DNA of 32,933 nucleotides from an uncultured Kineosporia sp. GTDB taxonomy: Bacteria > Actinomycetota > Actinomycetes > Actinomycetales > Kineosporiaceae. Below, piece by piece: positions 23,748-31,291 of this stretch. The stretch is taken from positions 1 through 32,933 of the forward strand of contig CALMAR010000302.1 in assembly GCA_937859855.1 (NCBI GenBank), read 5' to 3'. A program made the translations under genes and the position numbers. The notes under the pieces are model-generated. The model saw only the letters and a list, made by a program, of their open reading frames with translations, searched no databases and had not been told where the DNA came from. Position 1 is the first letter of the stretch; the number at the start of each line of letters is the position of its first letter.

Positions 23748-24575
23748 CTATCGGGTCGTAAAATCACGTATCCAGTCCGATCCCGGGGCAAGGCGCGCGC
23801 GCGTCCGGGCTACGAACGTGACGCCCGCATAGACACAGGCAGCTGCCAGGAGACGTGGATTACCAATCACCAGCCGAATCAGCGCCCGGGCCGTTTCTGA
23901 TCCGGTCGCGCTTTGCCCCTCATCATGAGCAGCCAACTGTGCATTGGCCCGGGCGATCCGAGCACGTACAGCGGTCAATGAGCGCAGCGTGCGAGGGGTC
24001 TGAACCACGAACGAGCAGTTCGTCAGCACCACCCGCTCGGCCGGATCGAATAGACGTTGAACGAAGAGGTCATCGGCCATCACATTTGGAAATTCTTCGA
24101 AGCGCCGCCGGCCAGCTTCGGAGATGGCGTACAGACCCAAGCCTGTCAGCCCGTTCTGCACGTACGGGAGGGCCCGATAGGCGCGGTAGAACGCTCGGAC
24201 TGACCAAGGTCGGCCCTCAGTCAGCAGTTCGACGCTGGGAGCGCAGACCCGTGCTTTATCTCCCGCCACCGCGTCTCGCACGGAACGCAGAGCCAGGGCG
24301 CTGACAGAGACATCGGCGTCGAGATAAACCCGGGGAAACGCAGCGACCGCTGAGTCACCAGCGTTGAGCGCCGTGGTCTTTCCTGCCTCTTCTAGTTCGA
24401 TGACCCGAACGTCGGGTATCGCAGCAGCCGCGCTGGCAGTGCCGTCACTGCACCCATTGGCAACAACAACAACCTCCGCCTCACCGGGGTCCAAGTGCGC
24501 CACGAATGCAAGACATCGGCTGATCACCGCCTCTTCATCGTGCGCCGGAATCACCACGGAGAAGGCTGGCCTCAT
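23748..24575 (-). CDS. glycosyltransferase family 2
   Basis: A 275-residue GT-A enzyme. FSVVIPAHDEEAVISRCLAFV opens the protein, EVVVVANGCSDGTAS (about 33-48) binds the nucleotide, and FPRVYLDADVSVSALALRS (about 80-97) holds the DxD motif. MADDLFVQRLFDP (about 165-178) is the later acidic motif found in GT2 enzymes that make polysaccharides. A C-terminal hydrophobic patch (LLAAACVYAGVTFVA) may contact the membrane. AGAGGTGA is placed about 4 bases upstream of the ATG at 24575. It is the first gene of a leftward operon of four glycosyltransferases (24.6 to 20.4 kb), divergent from the ABC transporter genes. Confidence 0.9.
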   Translation of the reverse strand: MRPAFSVVIPAHDEEAVISRCLAFVAHLDPGEAEVVVVANGCSDGTASAAAAIPDVRVIELEEAGKTTALNAGDSAVAAFPRVYLDADVSVSALALRSVRDAVAGDKARVCAPSVELLTEGRPWSVRAFYRAYRALPYVQNGLTGLGLYAISEAGRRRFEEFPNVMADDLFVQRLFDPAERVVLTNCSFVVQTPRTLRSLTAVRARIARANAQLAAHDEGQSATGSETARALIRLVIGNPRLLAAACVYAGVTFVARTRARLAPGSDWIRDFTTR

Positions 24576-24969
24576 CAGTCACCTCTTGGCATGTGCCCCG
24601 ATGCCTGGGCAGTAGGTCTTCGATTAGCTCACAGGATCGTCGTTGACGACCACATGAACCCCACCACCTGCGTCTCCACTTAAAGTCGTCTCATCGAGAC
24701 GCAGTCATCCAACCAATTGCAGTTACTCCACCACGAAAGTGGGTCTGTTCCGGTCAAATCCGGACTTTAACTGTTGCGCTGACTGCACCGCCTCTATATT
24801 ACCCGAGCTGTGACCGCGCCGCTATCCCATAAATTCAATGGGGCGAACGGTGACAAAGGTTCAGAAGCCCGCTTTGCCGCAGAGGTCTAAGGATCGCCGG
24901 ATACTACCCTGCAGGTCGCGATATTTAGTATGGTATTGCGGTTCCAAGACAGCTTCCGAGGCATAACAC
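24576..24969. promoter_or_regulatory. 394-base divergent intergenic region with alternative hairpins
   Basis: This gap separates the leftward GT operon from the rightward ABC transporter genes and must hold both promoters. CGTCTC occurs twice (24671-24676 and 24687-24692), and a single GAGACG (24696-24701) can pair with either: a tight hairpin with a 3-base loop or a 7-base stem with a long loop. TCCGG occurs twice near 24750-24763. TTGCGC (24774-24779) and TATATT (24795-24800) could be a rightward promoter, though the 15-base spacer is short. The sequence is clearly AT-richer than the flanks. No gene is supported here. Confidence 0.4.
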
Positions 24970-25866
24970 ATGGGGTTGGGCCCTGATAAGTCAATGAGAA
25001 GGGGCATCGGAACCTCGTTGAGTAAGCAGATTGTTATGAATCTATCTAGTGCCGATCTGATCATCGAGCCGCCGAAACGTTGGGCATTCATTCATTTGCG
25101 TGACGTGTGGGACTTCAGGCACCTGCTGTTCAGACTGGCCGCAAGAGACATAACCTTGAGATATAGGCAGACCGCCTTGGGTGTGATCTGGGTGATCCTG
25201 CAACCTTTGCTAGCCGCAGGAGTGTTCAGCTTCGTGTTTGGTAAAATCGCTGACCTTCCTAGCGAGGGCGTGCCGTACTTCGCGTTCAGTTATGCCGGAA
25301 TGCTCGGATGGAACCTGTTCAGCAGTACCCTGTCAAAGTTTTCCACTTCATTGCTGGCCAACTCGGGGTTGGTATCAAAGGTCTTCTTTCCCCGTCTGAT
25401 CCTGCCCCTGTCGACATTGGGGTCAACGTTCACAGACTTCGCTGTAGCCCTTGCCATGATGACCGTGATACTGGCGGCCACGGGAGTCGGTAGCGGTATA
25501 CGTCTGATGATCTTACCGTTCTGGGTCCTTTTGGCTCTGATGATCGGAGCCGGTATCGGACTAGTTTCAGCGGCGCTAATGGTCAATTACCGGGACGTTG
25601 GATATGTGATTCCAATAATGCTGCAGATACTGATGTACGCAACACCTATCGCATATTCACTCACTGAAGTACCCAAAGCGACTTTGGTCTGGGTCGAGCT
25701 CAATCCCTTGACAGGCGTGATGCTGGGCTTCCGCTGGAGCCTGTTGGGCGTCAGCCCACCAGACACTTTCTCAATCACCTGTAGCGCCATAGCCGCACCA
25801 CTTCTCTTCCTGGCAGGAATGGTTTCCTTTAGTCGAATGGAGAGACGATTCGCAGATGTCATCTGA
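24970..25866 (+). CDS. wzm: ABC-2 polysaccharide exporter permease (Wzm/TagG type)
   Basis: A 298-residue membrane protein. RDVWDFRHLLFRLAARDITLRYRQTALGVIWVILQPLL (residues 44-81) is the diagnostic N-terminus of polysaccharide export permeases, with RYRQTxLGxxWxxLQP. Six hydrophobic segments follow, including YAGMLGWNLFSS and MVNYRDVGYVIPIMLQILMYATPIAYS, also typical. It forms the channel that carries lipid-linked glycan across the membrane, powered by the next gene. The start is uncertain: ATG 24970 has GAGG 9 bases upstream, and in-frame ATGs at 24994 and 25036 would remove 8 or 22 residues. Its 3' end overlaps the ATPase gene by 11 bases. Confidence 0.92.
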   Translation: MGLGPDKSMRRGIGTSLSKQIVMNLSSADLIIEPPKRWAFIHLRDVWDFRHLLFRLAARDITLRYRQTALGVIWVILQPLLAAGVFSFVFGKIADLPSEGVPYFAFSYAGMLGWNLFSSTLSKFSTSLLANSGLVSKVFFPRLILPLSTLGSTFTDFAVALAMMTVILAATGVGSGIRLMILPFWVLLALMIGAGIGLVSAALMVNYRDVGYVIPIMLQILMYATPIAYSLTEVPKATLVWVELNPLTGVMLGFRWSLLGVSPPDTFSITCSAIAAPLLFLAGMVSFSRMERRFADVI

Positions 25867-27121
25867 CATTGCATTGCAAGTTCATGACCTGTCCAAGCAC
25901 TACACCATCCGCCATATGGACCACGATCACGCAACACTGGCTCAGGCAGCTCTACATCGGATCCGTCATCCACGGGGCGGTCGATCACGTGAAGAGTTCT
26001 GCGCCCTTCGAGACGTTAGTTTCGAAGTTCCTCGCGGTCAGATTCTGGGCGTGATTGGTCATAACGGAGCGGGTAAGAGCACCCTTCTGAAAATTCTAAG
26101 CCGCATCACGCCACCAACCGGCGGTCGCGTGGAGGTGTTCGGCCGAATCGGATCCCTGTTGGAAGTTGGAACCGGCTTTCACTCCGAATTGACCGGCCGA
26201 GAGAACATTTTTCTTAATGGATCGATATTGGGCATGAAGACCCGCGAGATTGATCGCCAGTTTGATGCAATCGTTCAGTTCGCCCAAATCGAACAGTTTC
26301 TTGATACGCCTGTCAAACGCTACTCCAGCGGAATGTACGTGAGACTGGCATTCGCCGTTGCCGCCCATCTGGATTGTGACATCCTCTTGCTCGATGAGGT
26401 TCTGGCCGTTGGTGATCCAGACTTTCAGCAGAGATCGGTTGCGCAGATCAAGCGCATGGCCAGTGACGGGCGCACGGTGTTGTTCGTCTCTCACAACTAT
26501 GAGTTGATTGCCGAACTCACAACGAATGCCATCGCCTTCGATCGAGGATCGCTGGTCGACAGCGGTCCTTCAATGGATGTACTCGAACGGCAGCATCGCG
26601 TAGGAGCTCGGAATGCTGGTTTCATCCGTCAGCTCGGCTCAGGAAAGATCCATCGATTTATCGCGGCCGCGGCTCATGCTCATCGATCCGCCGGAGATCT
26701 CGTCACACTTCAGTTGGACTTGTACGTTGAGTCTAGTGCTGGTTGTGATGGGTGGCGGCCCAACTTTACGCTTCGTAGTTCGGCTGGTGTGTCGATCGGG
26801 TCTACTTTCGGACCTCCATGTCCCCGTATCGAACCCACAGCATCGGCCCAAGCTACGATCTTTTCTGATCCTATTCCTCTGGCACCTGGTACCTATTCGG
26901 TCGATCTGTCGCTGTCGACAGCAGAGCCGACCGGTGCAGCTTACGAGCTGGCCGACCTCGTCATGGACGCGTGCACTTTTCGAGTACCCGACTTGCGGGA
27001 CGGTGTCTGGGCGCCGGAATGGGGGTTTCTAAACTTGAGAACGCACTCCGCAGAAGACGGAACCGGACACCAAATCGCCCTTCTTCGAAGTGATCAAGAT
27101 GCTCTTACGAGCTGCCCATGA
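25856..27121 (+). CDS. wzt: ABC polysaccharide exporter ATPase with C-terminal Wzt-type domain
   Basis: A 421-residue protein. The nucleotide-binding domain fills about residues 1-240: Walker A GHNGAGKST (68-76), signature YSSGMYVRLA (from 156, the export-ATPase form with Ser-Ser-Gly-Met), Walker B ILLLDE (176-181) and the switch SHN (His213). IGSLLEVGTGFHSELTGREN is typical of Wzt/TagH. Residues about 260-400 form a second, strand-rich domain (VTLQLDLYVES, PLAPGTYSVDLSLS, MDACTFRVPDL) matching the Wzt_C beta-sandwich that, in E. coli O8/O9a, recognises the modified non-reducing end of the glycan. It begins inside the permease gene (11-base overlap). Confidence 0.92.
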   Translation: MSSDIALQVHDLSKHYTIRHMDHDHATLAQAALHRIRHPRGGRSREEFCALRDVSFEVPRGQILGVIGHNGAGKSTLLKILSRITPPTGGRVEVFGRIGSLLEVGTGFHSELTGRENIFLNGSILGMKTREIDRQFDAIVQFAQIEQFLDTPVKRYSSGMYVRLAFAVAAHLDCDILLLDEVLAVGDPDFQQRSVAQIKRMASDGRTVLFVSHNYELIAELTTNAIAFDRGSLVDSGPSMDVLERQHRVGARNAGFIRQLGSGKIHRFIAAAAHAHRSAGDLVTLQLDLYVESSAGCDGWRPNFTLRSSAGVSIGSTFGPPCPRIEPTASAQATIFSDPIPLAPGTYSVDLSLSTAEPTGAAYELADLVMDACTFRVPDLRDGVWAPEWGFLNLRTHSAEDGTGHQIALLRSDQDALTSCP

Positions 27122-27521
27122 GGCACCCAGTTTTTCTATTTCCCTATCCGACCGTCAGTAGGAAAAATCGTAAGTGATCGTAAATCTGCGACCTCACACG
27201 CTGCGGCCTTTACCTCTGGCGTTTCAAAAAGGGCACGATCAATTGACTTGCTTCTTCACGCATAAGCTTAATCGACTCGGAAAGCGATCGATGGTGACCG
27301 AGCACTTGCAAGAACGTAAGAAGTTGGTTGGCAGGACTACCTGTTCGTCAATACGCATGAGTCGGGCGGACAGCGCGCATCTAGAGCCTGGTATGTACCT
27401 CACTATCAGCCCTTTACAAGCTCATGTCCTCGTTCTCGCTAAGGTCAGCCGTCCCCATCAGATCATGACGCTTAAATAAACGATGTTAGTGCTACGAGTT
27501 ATATTTCAAACGGAGGTAACA
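27122..27521. other. AT-rich 400-base stretch without a convincing gene
   Basis: This separates wzt from the methyltransferase. A 101-codon open frame (27174-27479) is present, but it has no ribosome site, no recognisable motif and irregular composition, so I do not call it a gene; it could be a remnant of a lost gene. ATCGTAA occurs twice, 10 bases apart, at 27167-27183. The stretch ends with GGAGG, which serves the methyltransferase. A promoter for the downstream genes may lie within it; none is clear. Confidence 0.5.
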
Positions 27522-28196
27522 ATGCCATTAAAATACGATACTCATCGAAATGAATTAATTGACTTCATACCGAACCACACAAAGAGGCTATTAGATATAG
27601 GATGTAGTACTGGGCGGTATGCGACCGAGGTGTCTCGTCAGCGACCTGAAATAGAGTTATGGGGCGTGGAGCCGGATGATGAAAGCTTCTCCGTCGCTGA
27701 ACCTGCCTTTCATAGATGTCTAAGTGGCATGTTTCCCGACGTTGAGAACGAACTTCCCGCCAAGTTCTTTGATGTGATCACATTTAACGATGTGCTGGAA
27801 CACATGATTGAACCCGCGCATGCGCTCACTGCCGCTGCCAATCTGTTGTCTGAAGGCGGCGTCGTCGTGGCCTCTATTCCGAACGTTCGCCACCGGAGTG
27901 TCGTGTGGCCATTAGTGTGGCACGGCAGTTGGCAATACGAAGAGGTGGGAATTCTGGATAAGACGCACCTCCGATTCTTTACCAAACAATCTATGCGGCA
28001 AATGTTTACTGAAAGTGGATGGCGAATTCAATCAATCGTAGGGATTAATCCTTGCTGGCATATGCTGGATGGGTCTAGCCGTCGACGTTCGCGTTTAGTC
28101 AAGTACATCGCCCCGCGAGCATTAGGTGAGATTCTTTTCCTCCAGTATGTGGTAACTGCTTCACCTTGTCGCGGCAAGAAGATCGCCGCCCAGTAA
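27522..28196 (+). CDS. class I SAM-dependent methyltransferase
   Basis: A 224-residue protein. Motif I is LLDIGCSTGRYATEV (about residues 22-36), followed by ELWGVEPDDES (acidic loop for the ribose), FDVITFNDVLEHMIEP (about 85-100, motif II region) and LSEGGVVVASIPNVRH, the Methyltransf_11/23 pattern common in polysaccharide loci. The ATG at 27522 is chosen for GGAGG 7 bases upstream; the open frame extends 13 codons further without support. Position directly after wzm-wzt suggests a sugar O-methyltransferase that modifies the glycan, possibly its end (inference). The gene is unusually AT-rich and contains six TTA leucine codons, unlike its high-GC neighbours, a sign of transfer. Confidence 0.87.
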   Translation: MPLKYDTHRNELIDFIPNHTKRLLDIGCSTGRYATEVSRQRPEIELWGVEPDDESFSVAEPAFHRCLSGMFPDVENELPAKFFDVITFNDVLEHMIEPAHALTAAANLLSEGGVVVASIPNVRHRSVVWPLVWHGSWQYEEVGILDKTHLRFFTKQSMRQMFTESGWRIQSIVGINPCWHMLDGSSRRRSRLVKYIAPRALGEILFLQYVVTASPCRGKKIAAQ

Positions 28197-28269
28197 GAAC
28201 ATGAGCGCCATGGCCGCTTGCACGCGTGTCCAGTTGACTCAAGTTTATGTGGAATTTGAAAGGAACACC

Positions 28270-29166
28270 ATGGCTGAATGCTTCCACGTTCGACTGAGCC
28301 TGGCGATGCTCCACTCTGTGCCGAAGCGTTTTCTGCGAGCGGTATACAAGACCGATCGATTTCCGGGTAAAAGGATCCGGCCAATGCTCTTGAATCTGCC
28401 GTCTGTCCTATCAAGTTCGCGTGCATCGCGGCACTTTTCGGGGCTTCAGAATAGAAAGACTGTTGTCTTATGTGTATACCGAAGACGCAACGCTCATGTC
28501 GTTCACAAACTGATAAATGGATGCGCCAGCGACAGTACAGAGATACGATTGTGGGCCCTTGACTCAGTGGCGCCGAGTTTGGCGCGATTCACTTGTGGGA
28601 GTGGCCAGGGACCGAGATGTACGTTGCTCAATCGCCTGTGGACCCAATCGACGACCAACCCTGACTGGCTCGTCATAGCTGACGATGACGTCGCACTCTT
28701 AAGGTCGTGGACCCTCTCAGCAGTGATTGGAGCAATGTCAATGCTTGATGTCGACTTCGCTCAGCCTGCCCATGCCGCGAATAGTCATCATTCTCACTGG
28801 TTTAACGTGCGTCGCCCTCTCGTCGCCGGGAGAGCCGTGGGCGCGGTAGAAATTGGACCACTGTTTCTCGTTAAAGCCCCTTGGATTGACCGCGTTGTTC
28901 CCTTTTCGAAAGACGCCGGGATGGGCTATTTCCTGGAGTGGTTTTGGGCAACCTTTGAGAAGGAAGGATGTCGCTCAGCAGTACTCGACTGCGTGCCAAT
29001 GCGCCACTTGGGGGCTGTTGGCGCAAGTTACGGTTCCGTGGCTCTCGGCTCAAGCGAGCAGCCCGACGCGGGCTCGGTATCTGTGGACCAACTCGTGTCT
29101 CAGTCTCCGAACTATGGACGGCTATTGTGGCCTTCGAGCATCCCGCGTGCAGATTGTGCGCCATGA
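28270..29166 (+). CDS. putative glycosyltransferase, GT-A-like, not assigned to a family
   Basis: A 298-residue protein. RKTVVLCVYRRRNAHVVHKLI near residue 60-80 resembles the start of a GT-A fold, and DWLVIADDDVALLRSW (about 135-150) supplies a DDD metal motif. VEIGPLFLVKAPWIDRVVPFSKDAGMGYFLEWFWA (about 195-230) and AVLDCVPMRHLGA give the rest of an active-site pattern seen in poorly characterised bacterial glycosyltransferases. The ATG at 28270 is chosen for AAAGGA about 6 bases upstream; an ATG at 28201, 4 bases after the methyltransferase stop, lacks a ribosome site. It is co-directional with the methyltransferase and probably cotranscribed. Donor, acceptor and family number unknown. Confidence 0.7.
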   Translation: MAECFHVRLSLAMLHSVPKRFLRAVYKTDRFPGKRIRPMLLNLPSVLSSSRASRHFSGLQNRKTVVLCVYRRRNAHVVHKLINGCASDSTEIRLWALDSVAPSLARFTCGSGQGPRCTLLNRLWTQSTTNPDWLVIADDDVALLRSWTLSAVIGAMSMLDVDFAQPAHAANSHHSHWFNVRRPLVAGRAVGAVEIGPLFLVKAPWIDRVVPFSKDAGMGYFLEWFWATFEKEGCRSAVLDCVPMRHLGAVGASYGSVALGSSEQPDAGSVSVDQLVSQSPNYGRLLWPSSIPRADCAP

Positions 29167-29247
29167 TAGGCCCCGTTTCGACAAAGGACGGTCTATCAAC
29201 TGCAGTGTCTCCGCTTGTTTTCGAGGCAATGAGCTTATAAGTCTGGT

Positions 29248-30129
29248 TCAAGTGGGTAGATTCCAGAGTTTACGTTCAACTAGATCAACAACGTGCTGAT
29301 CGGCTGAGGTGAATTTGCGAGCCATGAGCATAGCCGCTCGGCCGTAGGGTGTGACTTCACTGGCTTGCTCCGGTTGCGCTAGCCAATCGATGTCTTTAGT
29401 CGTTAATGGTCGCGCCGACCATCCTTGCCATCGAATAAATATGGGAGCCGGTTGGCGGACGCTGTTAAAAATGGAGTTGCCGATCAACGTTTGAAAGAAG
29501 AATTCGTCTGGCACTTGCGAAGTGCGGGCTAAGCAGACGAAAGCCGGTCGTTGGCTCGTCTGTTTAAGAACGTAGTCAACCGCTGAACCGGTGAGAGCGA
29601 GCCATTGACTTCCGCAAAAGGGCCGCATTCCCTGCAACAAGTACTTATAGGGACTGCGACTGTGCCGGCTGATGATGCCAAGGACTCGGTTGAAACGGCC
29701 CCCTTTGCGGCGCTCTATGTGCACCCGCGATATCCGTTCGAGCTGTTTATCAATCTCCGGCGCGGGGAAGGGCAGCAAGTCTATGAATTGCGTTTCAGGA
29801 TAACGGCTAAGCCAGGATTCTAGTTGCTTCGGTGCTCGGATCGGGTAACTGTCGCCACTCACCAGCCAATAGTGTGTGGCAGTTGGTGCCACCTCGCGAG
29901 CTAGTCGAAAAGCTCGTAGAGTGGCCTTAATCATGCTGAAGCCGCCCCAATTTACACTGACACGATTGGTAACAAAATGTACAGATGGGGGAGCTGAGCG
30001 TTGGAACTGCTCTATGTCCACTCCGGCATCGACATGTGCCACTACTTGTTGGCCACCGTCGGTCAAGGTCTCACACAGTCTCACGAAGTGGAGCGGCTCG
30101 ATGTGAGCCAGGACGACGAAGCAAATCAT
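29248..30129 (-). CDS. GT14-like glycosyltransferase (Core-2/I-branching enzyme family)
   Basis: A 293-residue protein that starts MICFVVLAHIEPLHFVRL. VVAHVDAGVDIEQF and SVNWGGFSMIKATLRAFRLA (about residues 55-75), followed by HYWLVSGDSYPIR (about 85-98), are characteristic of the Branch family (beta-1,6-N-acetylglucosaminyltransferase-like, PF02485). GSQWLALTGSAVDYVL and VPDEFFFQTLIGNS (about 205-220) complete the conserved core; the VPDE/F-F-Q element is the typical acidic motif. Bacterial members are common in surface polysaccharide loci. Transcribed opposite to its flanking genes, it has its own promoter in 30130-30360. The exact sugar is unknown. Confidence 0.85.
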   Translation of the reverse strand: MICFVVLAHIEPLHFVRLCETLTDGGQQVVAHVDAGVDIEQFQRSAPPSVHFVTNRVSVNWGGFSMIKATLRAFRLAREVAPTATHYWLVSGDSYPIRAPKQLESWLSRYPETQFIDLLPFPAPEIDKQLERISRVHIERRKGGRFNRVLGIISRHSRSPYKYLLQGMRPFCGSQWLALTGSAVDYVLKQTSQRPAFVCLARTSQVPDEFFFQTLIGNSIFNSVRQPAPIFIRWQGWSARPLTTKDIDWLAQPEQASEVTPYGRAAMLMARKFTSADQHVVDLVERKLWNLPT

Positions 30130-30456
30130 TGATCAACAACTCACAGCTTGAACGATGGACAATTGTCATGAATCGTGTCTTCGGAGATGTCACCCTGTCA
30201 TTATCACGTCATCGACAGACGCTCCATGGTACTGATTCCAAGCAGGAGTGCGGTGTTGTGGCTACTGGTGGCGAGTCGCAATCTTAGAGGATAATTCTAA
30301 AAAGGCCACAGATGTTAACATGTAACCTTCTGGGTTTTGGCCTCTTGCCTCATTAGTTGAGTTTTGAGCTTTTTCGGGTGCGCTTCGGCAGTGCTGGCAA
30401 GGCAGATAACTGCGCCCACTCACATAGTGGGTCGGCAGGTTTACGGTGCGGCACCT
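30130..30456. promoter_or_regulatory. divergent region between the GT14 gene and the WKLTGRY protein gene
   Basis: About 327 bases if the downstream gene starts at 30457. GATAAT at 30290-30295 is a good rightward -10 candidate and sits inside an inverted repeat, TTAGA (30284-30288) and TCTAA (30296-30300). No matching -35 is seen. AGGCCA (30302-30307) and TGGCCT (30337-30342) can pair across a long loop. Sequence 30280-30370 is AT-rich. The TTG-initiated frame running from 30364 is discussed in the next entry. Confidence 0.35.
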
Positions 30457-31266
30457 ATGTCAGTTGGCAGTCAACCTTTAGGCTGCGCTGCTATGCAGCA
30501 GCTGGCTAGAGCGCCTCATGCAAGGCGGATCGTCCTGCTGACCGCGACTGTCCAGCCGCACGCCGCCTCTGGCGGCTTGGCCGTCATAGATCCAGAGGTC
30601 CGGCGGGACCAGTACCTGTCAGCGTTCGAACATATGTTTCGCTCGGTCCCGTCGGGCGTCGCAGGAATCGTGGTCGGCGAAAACAGCGCGTTCAATTTGG
30701 ATCCTTTTCGGCGACTGGCCAAGAGCGTTGGCTGTTCAGTGCCCATTGAGTTCGTCGAAGCCCCGCCGATGACGGACGTGCCGGGGAGGCCGGGCCGCGC
30801 CTATTTGGAAGCCCACCTCATCTATGAGGCGATGATGAAGTCCGACTTGGTGGACGACCGCGCGGTAGTCTGGAAGCTGACTGGGCGTTATACGGTGCCG
30901 AACCTCGATCGGGTTATCTGTGATCGCGCACTGCCTTACGACCTGTACTTCAACGTGCGCCGGTACCCGAGACCGTGGGCCGATATGTTTCTGTTCGGCG
31001 CTACCCGTTACGGGATGTCGCAGATCTTGGATCACGTCGATCTTCTCCGCGAGGACGCGACCGCCCAGTGCGCGGAACAGTCTCTCGTCACCGTGCTGAG
31101 GGACCTGGAGGCCAAGGGCACAGGCGTTGACTGGCGGTTCCCAGTCGAGACGAAGCTATCCGGAACCCGCGGGTATGACGGCCGTCCCTATGAGTCACCT
31201 AAGCAGCGGGTCAAGTACGCGATCCGAGCCAGCAGCAGATTTGCGTTGCCTCGGCTATGGCTCTAG
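30457..31266 (+). CDS. protein of unrecognised family with WKLTGRY motif, polysaccharide locus
   Basis: Using ATG 30457 gives 269 residues; TTG 30364 (300 residues) or ATG 30493 are alternatives, none with a strong ribosome site. The conserved-looking core starts at RRIVLLTATVQP. It contains RRDQYLSAFEHMF, IVVGENSAFNLDPF, WKLTGRYTVPNLDRV, YDLYFNVRRYPRPWADMFLFGATRYGM and a basic C-terminus (PKQRVKYAIRASSRF). No signal peptide or membrane helix is evident, so it is probably cytoplasmic. The K-x-T/S-GRY motif and aromatic-rich middle recall uncharacterised proteins of capsule and O-antigen loci that may be glycosyltransferases, but I cannot assign a family. Its composition is GC-rich again, unlike 24.6-30.3 kb. 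It converges on the secreted-protein gene with 25 bases between the stops. Confidence 0.75.
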   Translation: MSVGSQPLGCAAMQQLARAPHARRIVLLTATVQPHAASGGLAVIDPEVRRDQYLSAFEHMFRSVPSGVAGIVVGENSAFNLDPFRRLAKSVGCSVPIEFVEAPPMTDVPGRPGRAYLEAHLIYEAMMKSDLVDDRAVVWKLTGRYTVPNLDRVICDRALPYDLYFNVRRYPRPWADMFLFGATRYGMSQILDHVDLLREDATAQCAEQSLVTVLRDLEAKGTGVDWRFPVETKLSGTRGYDGRPYESPKQRVKYAIRASSRFALPRLWL

Positions 31267-31291
31267 GTGGCGGTGTCGGCTGAAAGCGCGA

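Noticed and set aside
24861..25091. 76-codon minus-strand open frame upstream of and overlapping wzm
   Set aside because: Antisense to the permease start, no ribosome site and no recognisable feature.
27174..27479. 101-codon open frame between wzt and the methyltransferase
   Set aside because: No ribosome site, no motif, irregular amino-acid composition; kept only as a note on the intergenic stretch.
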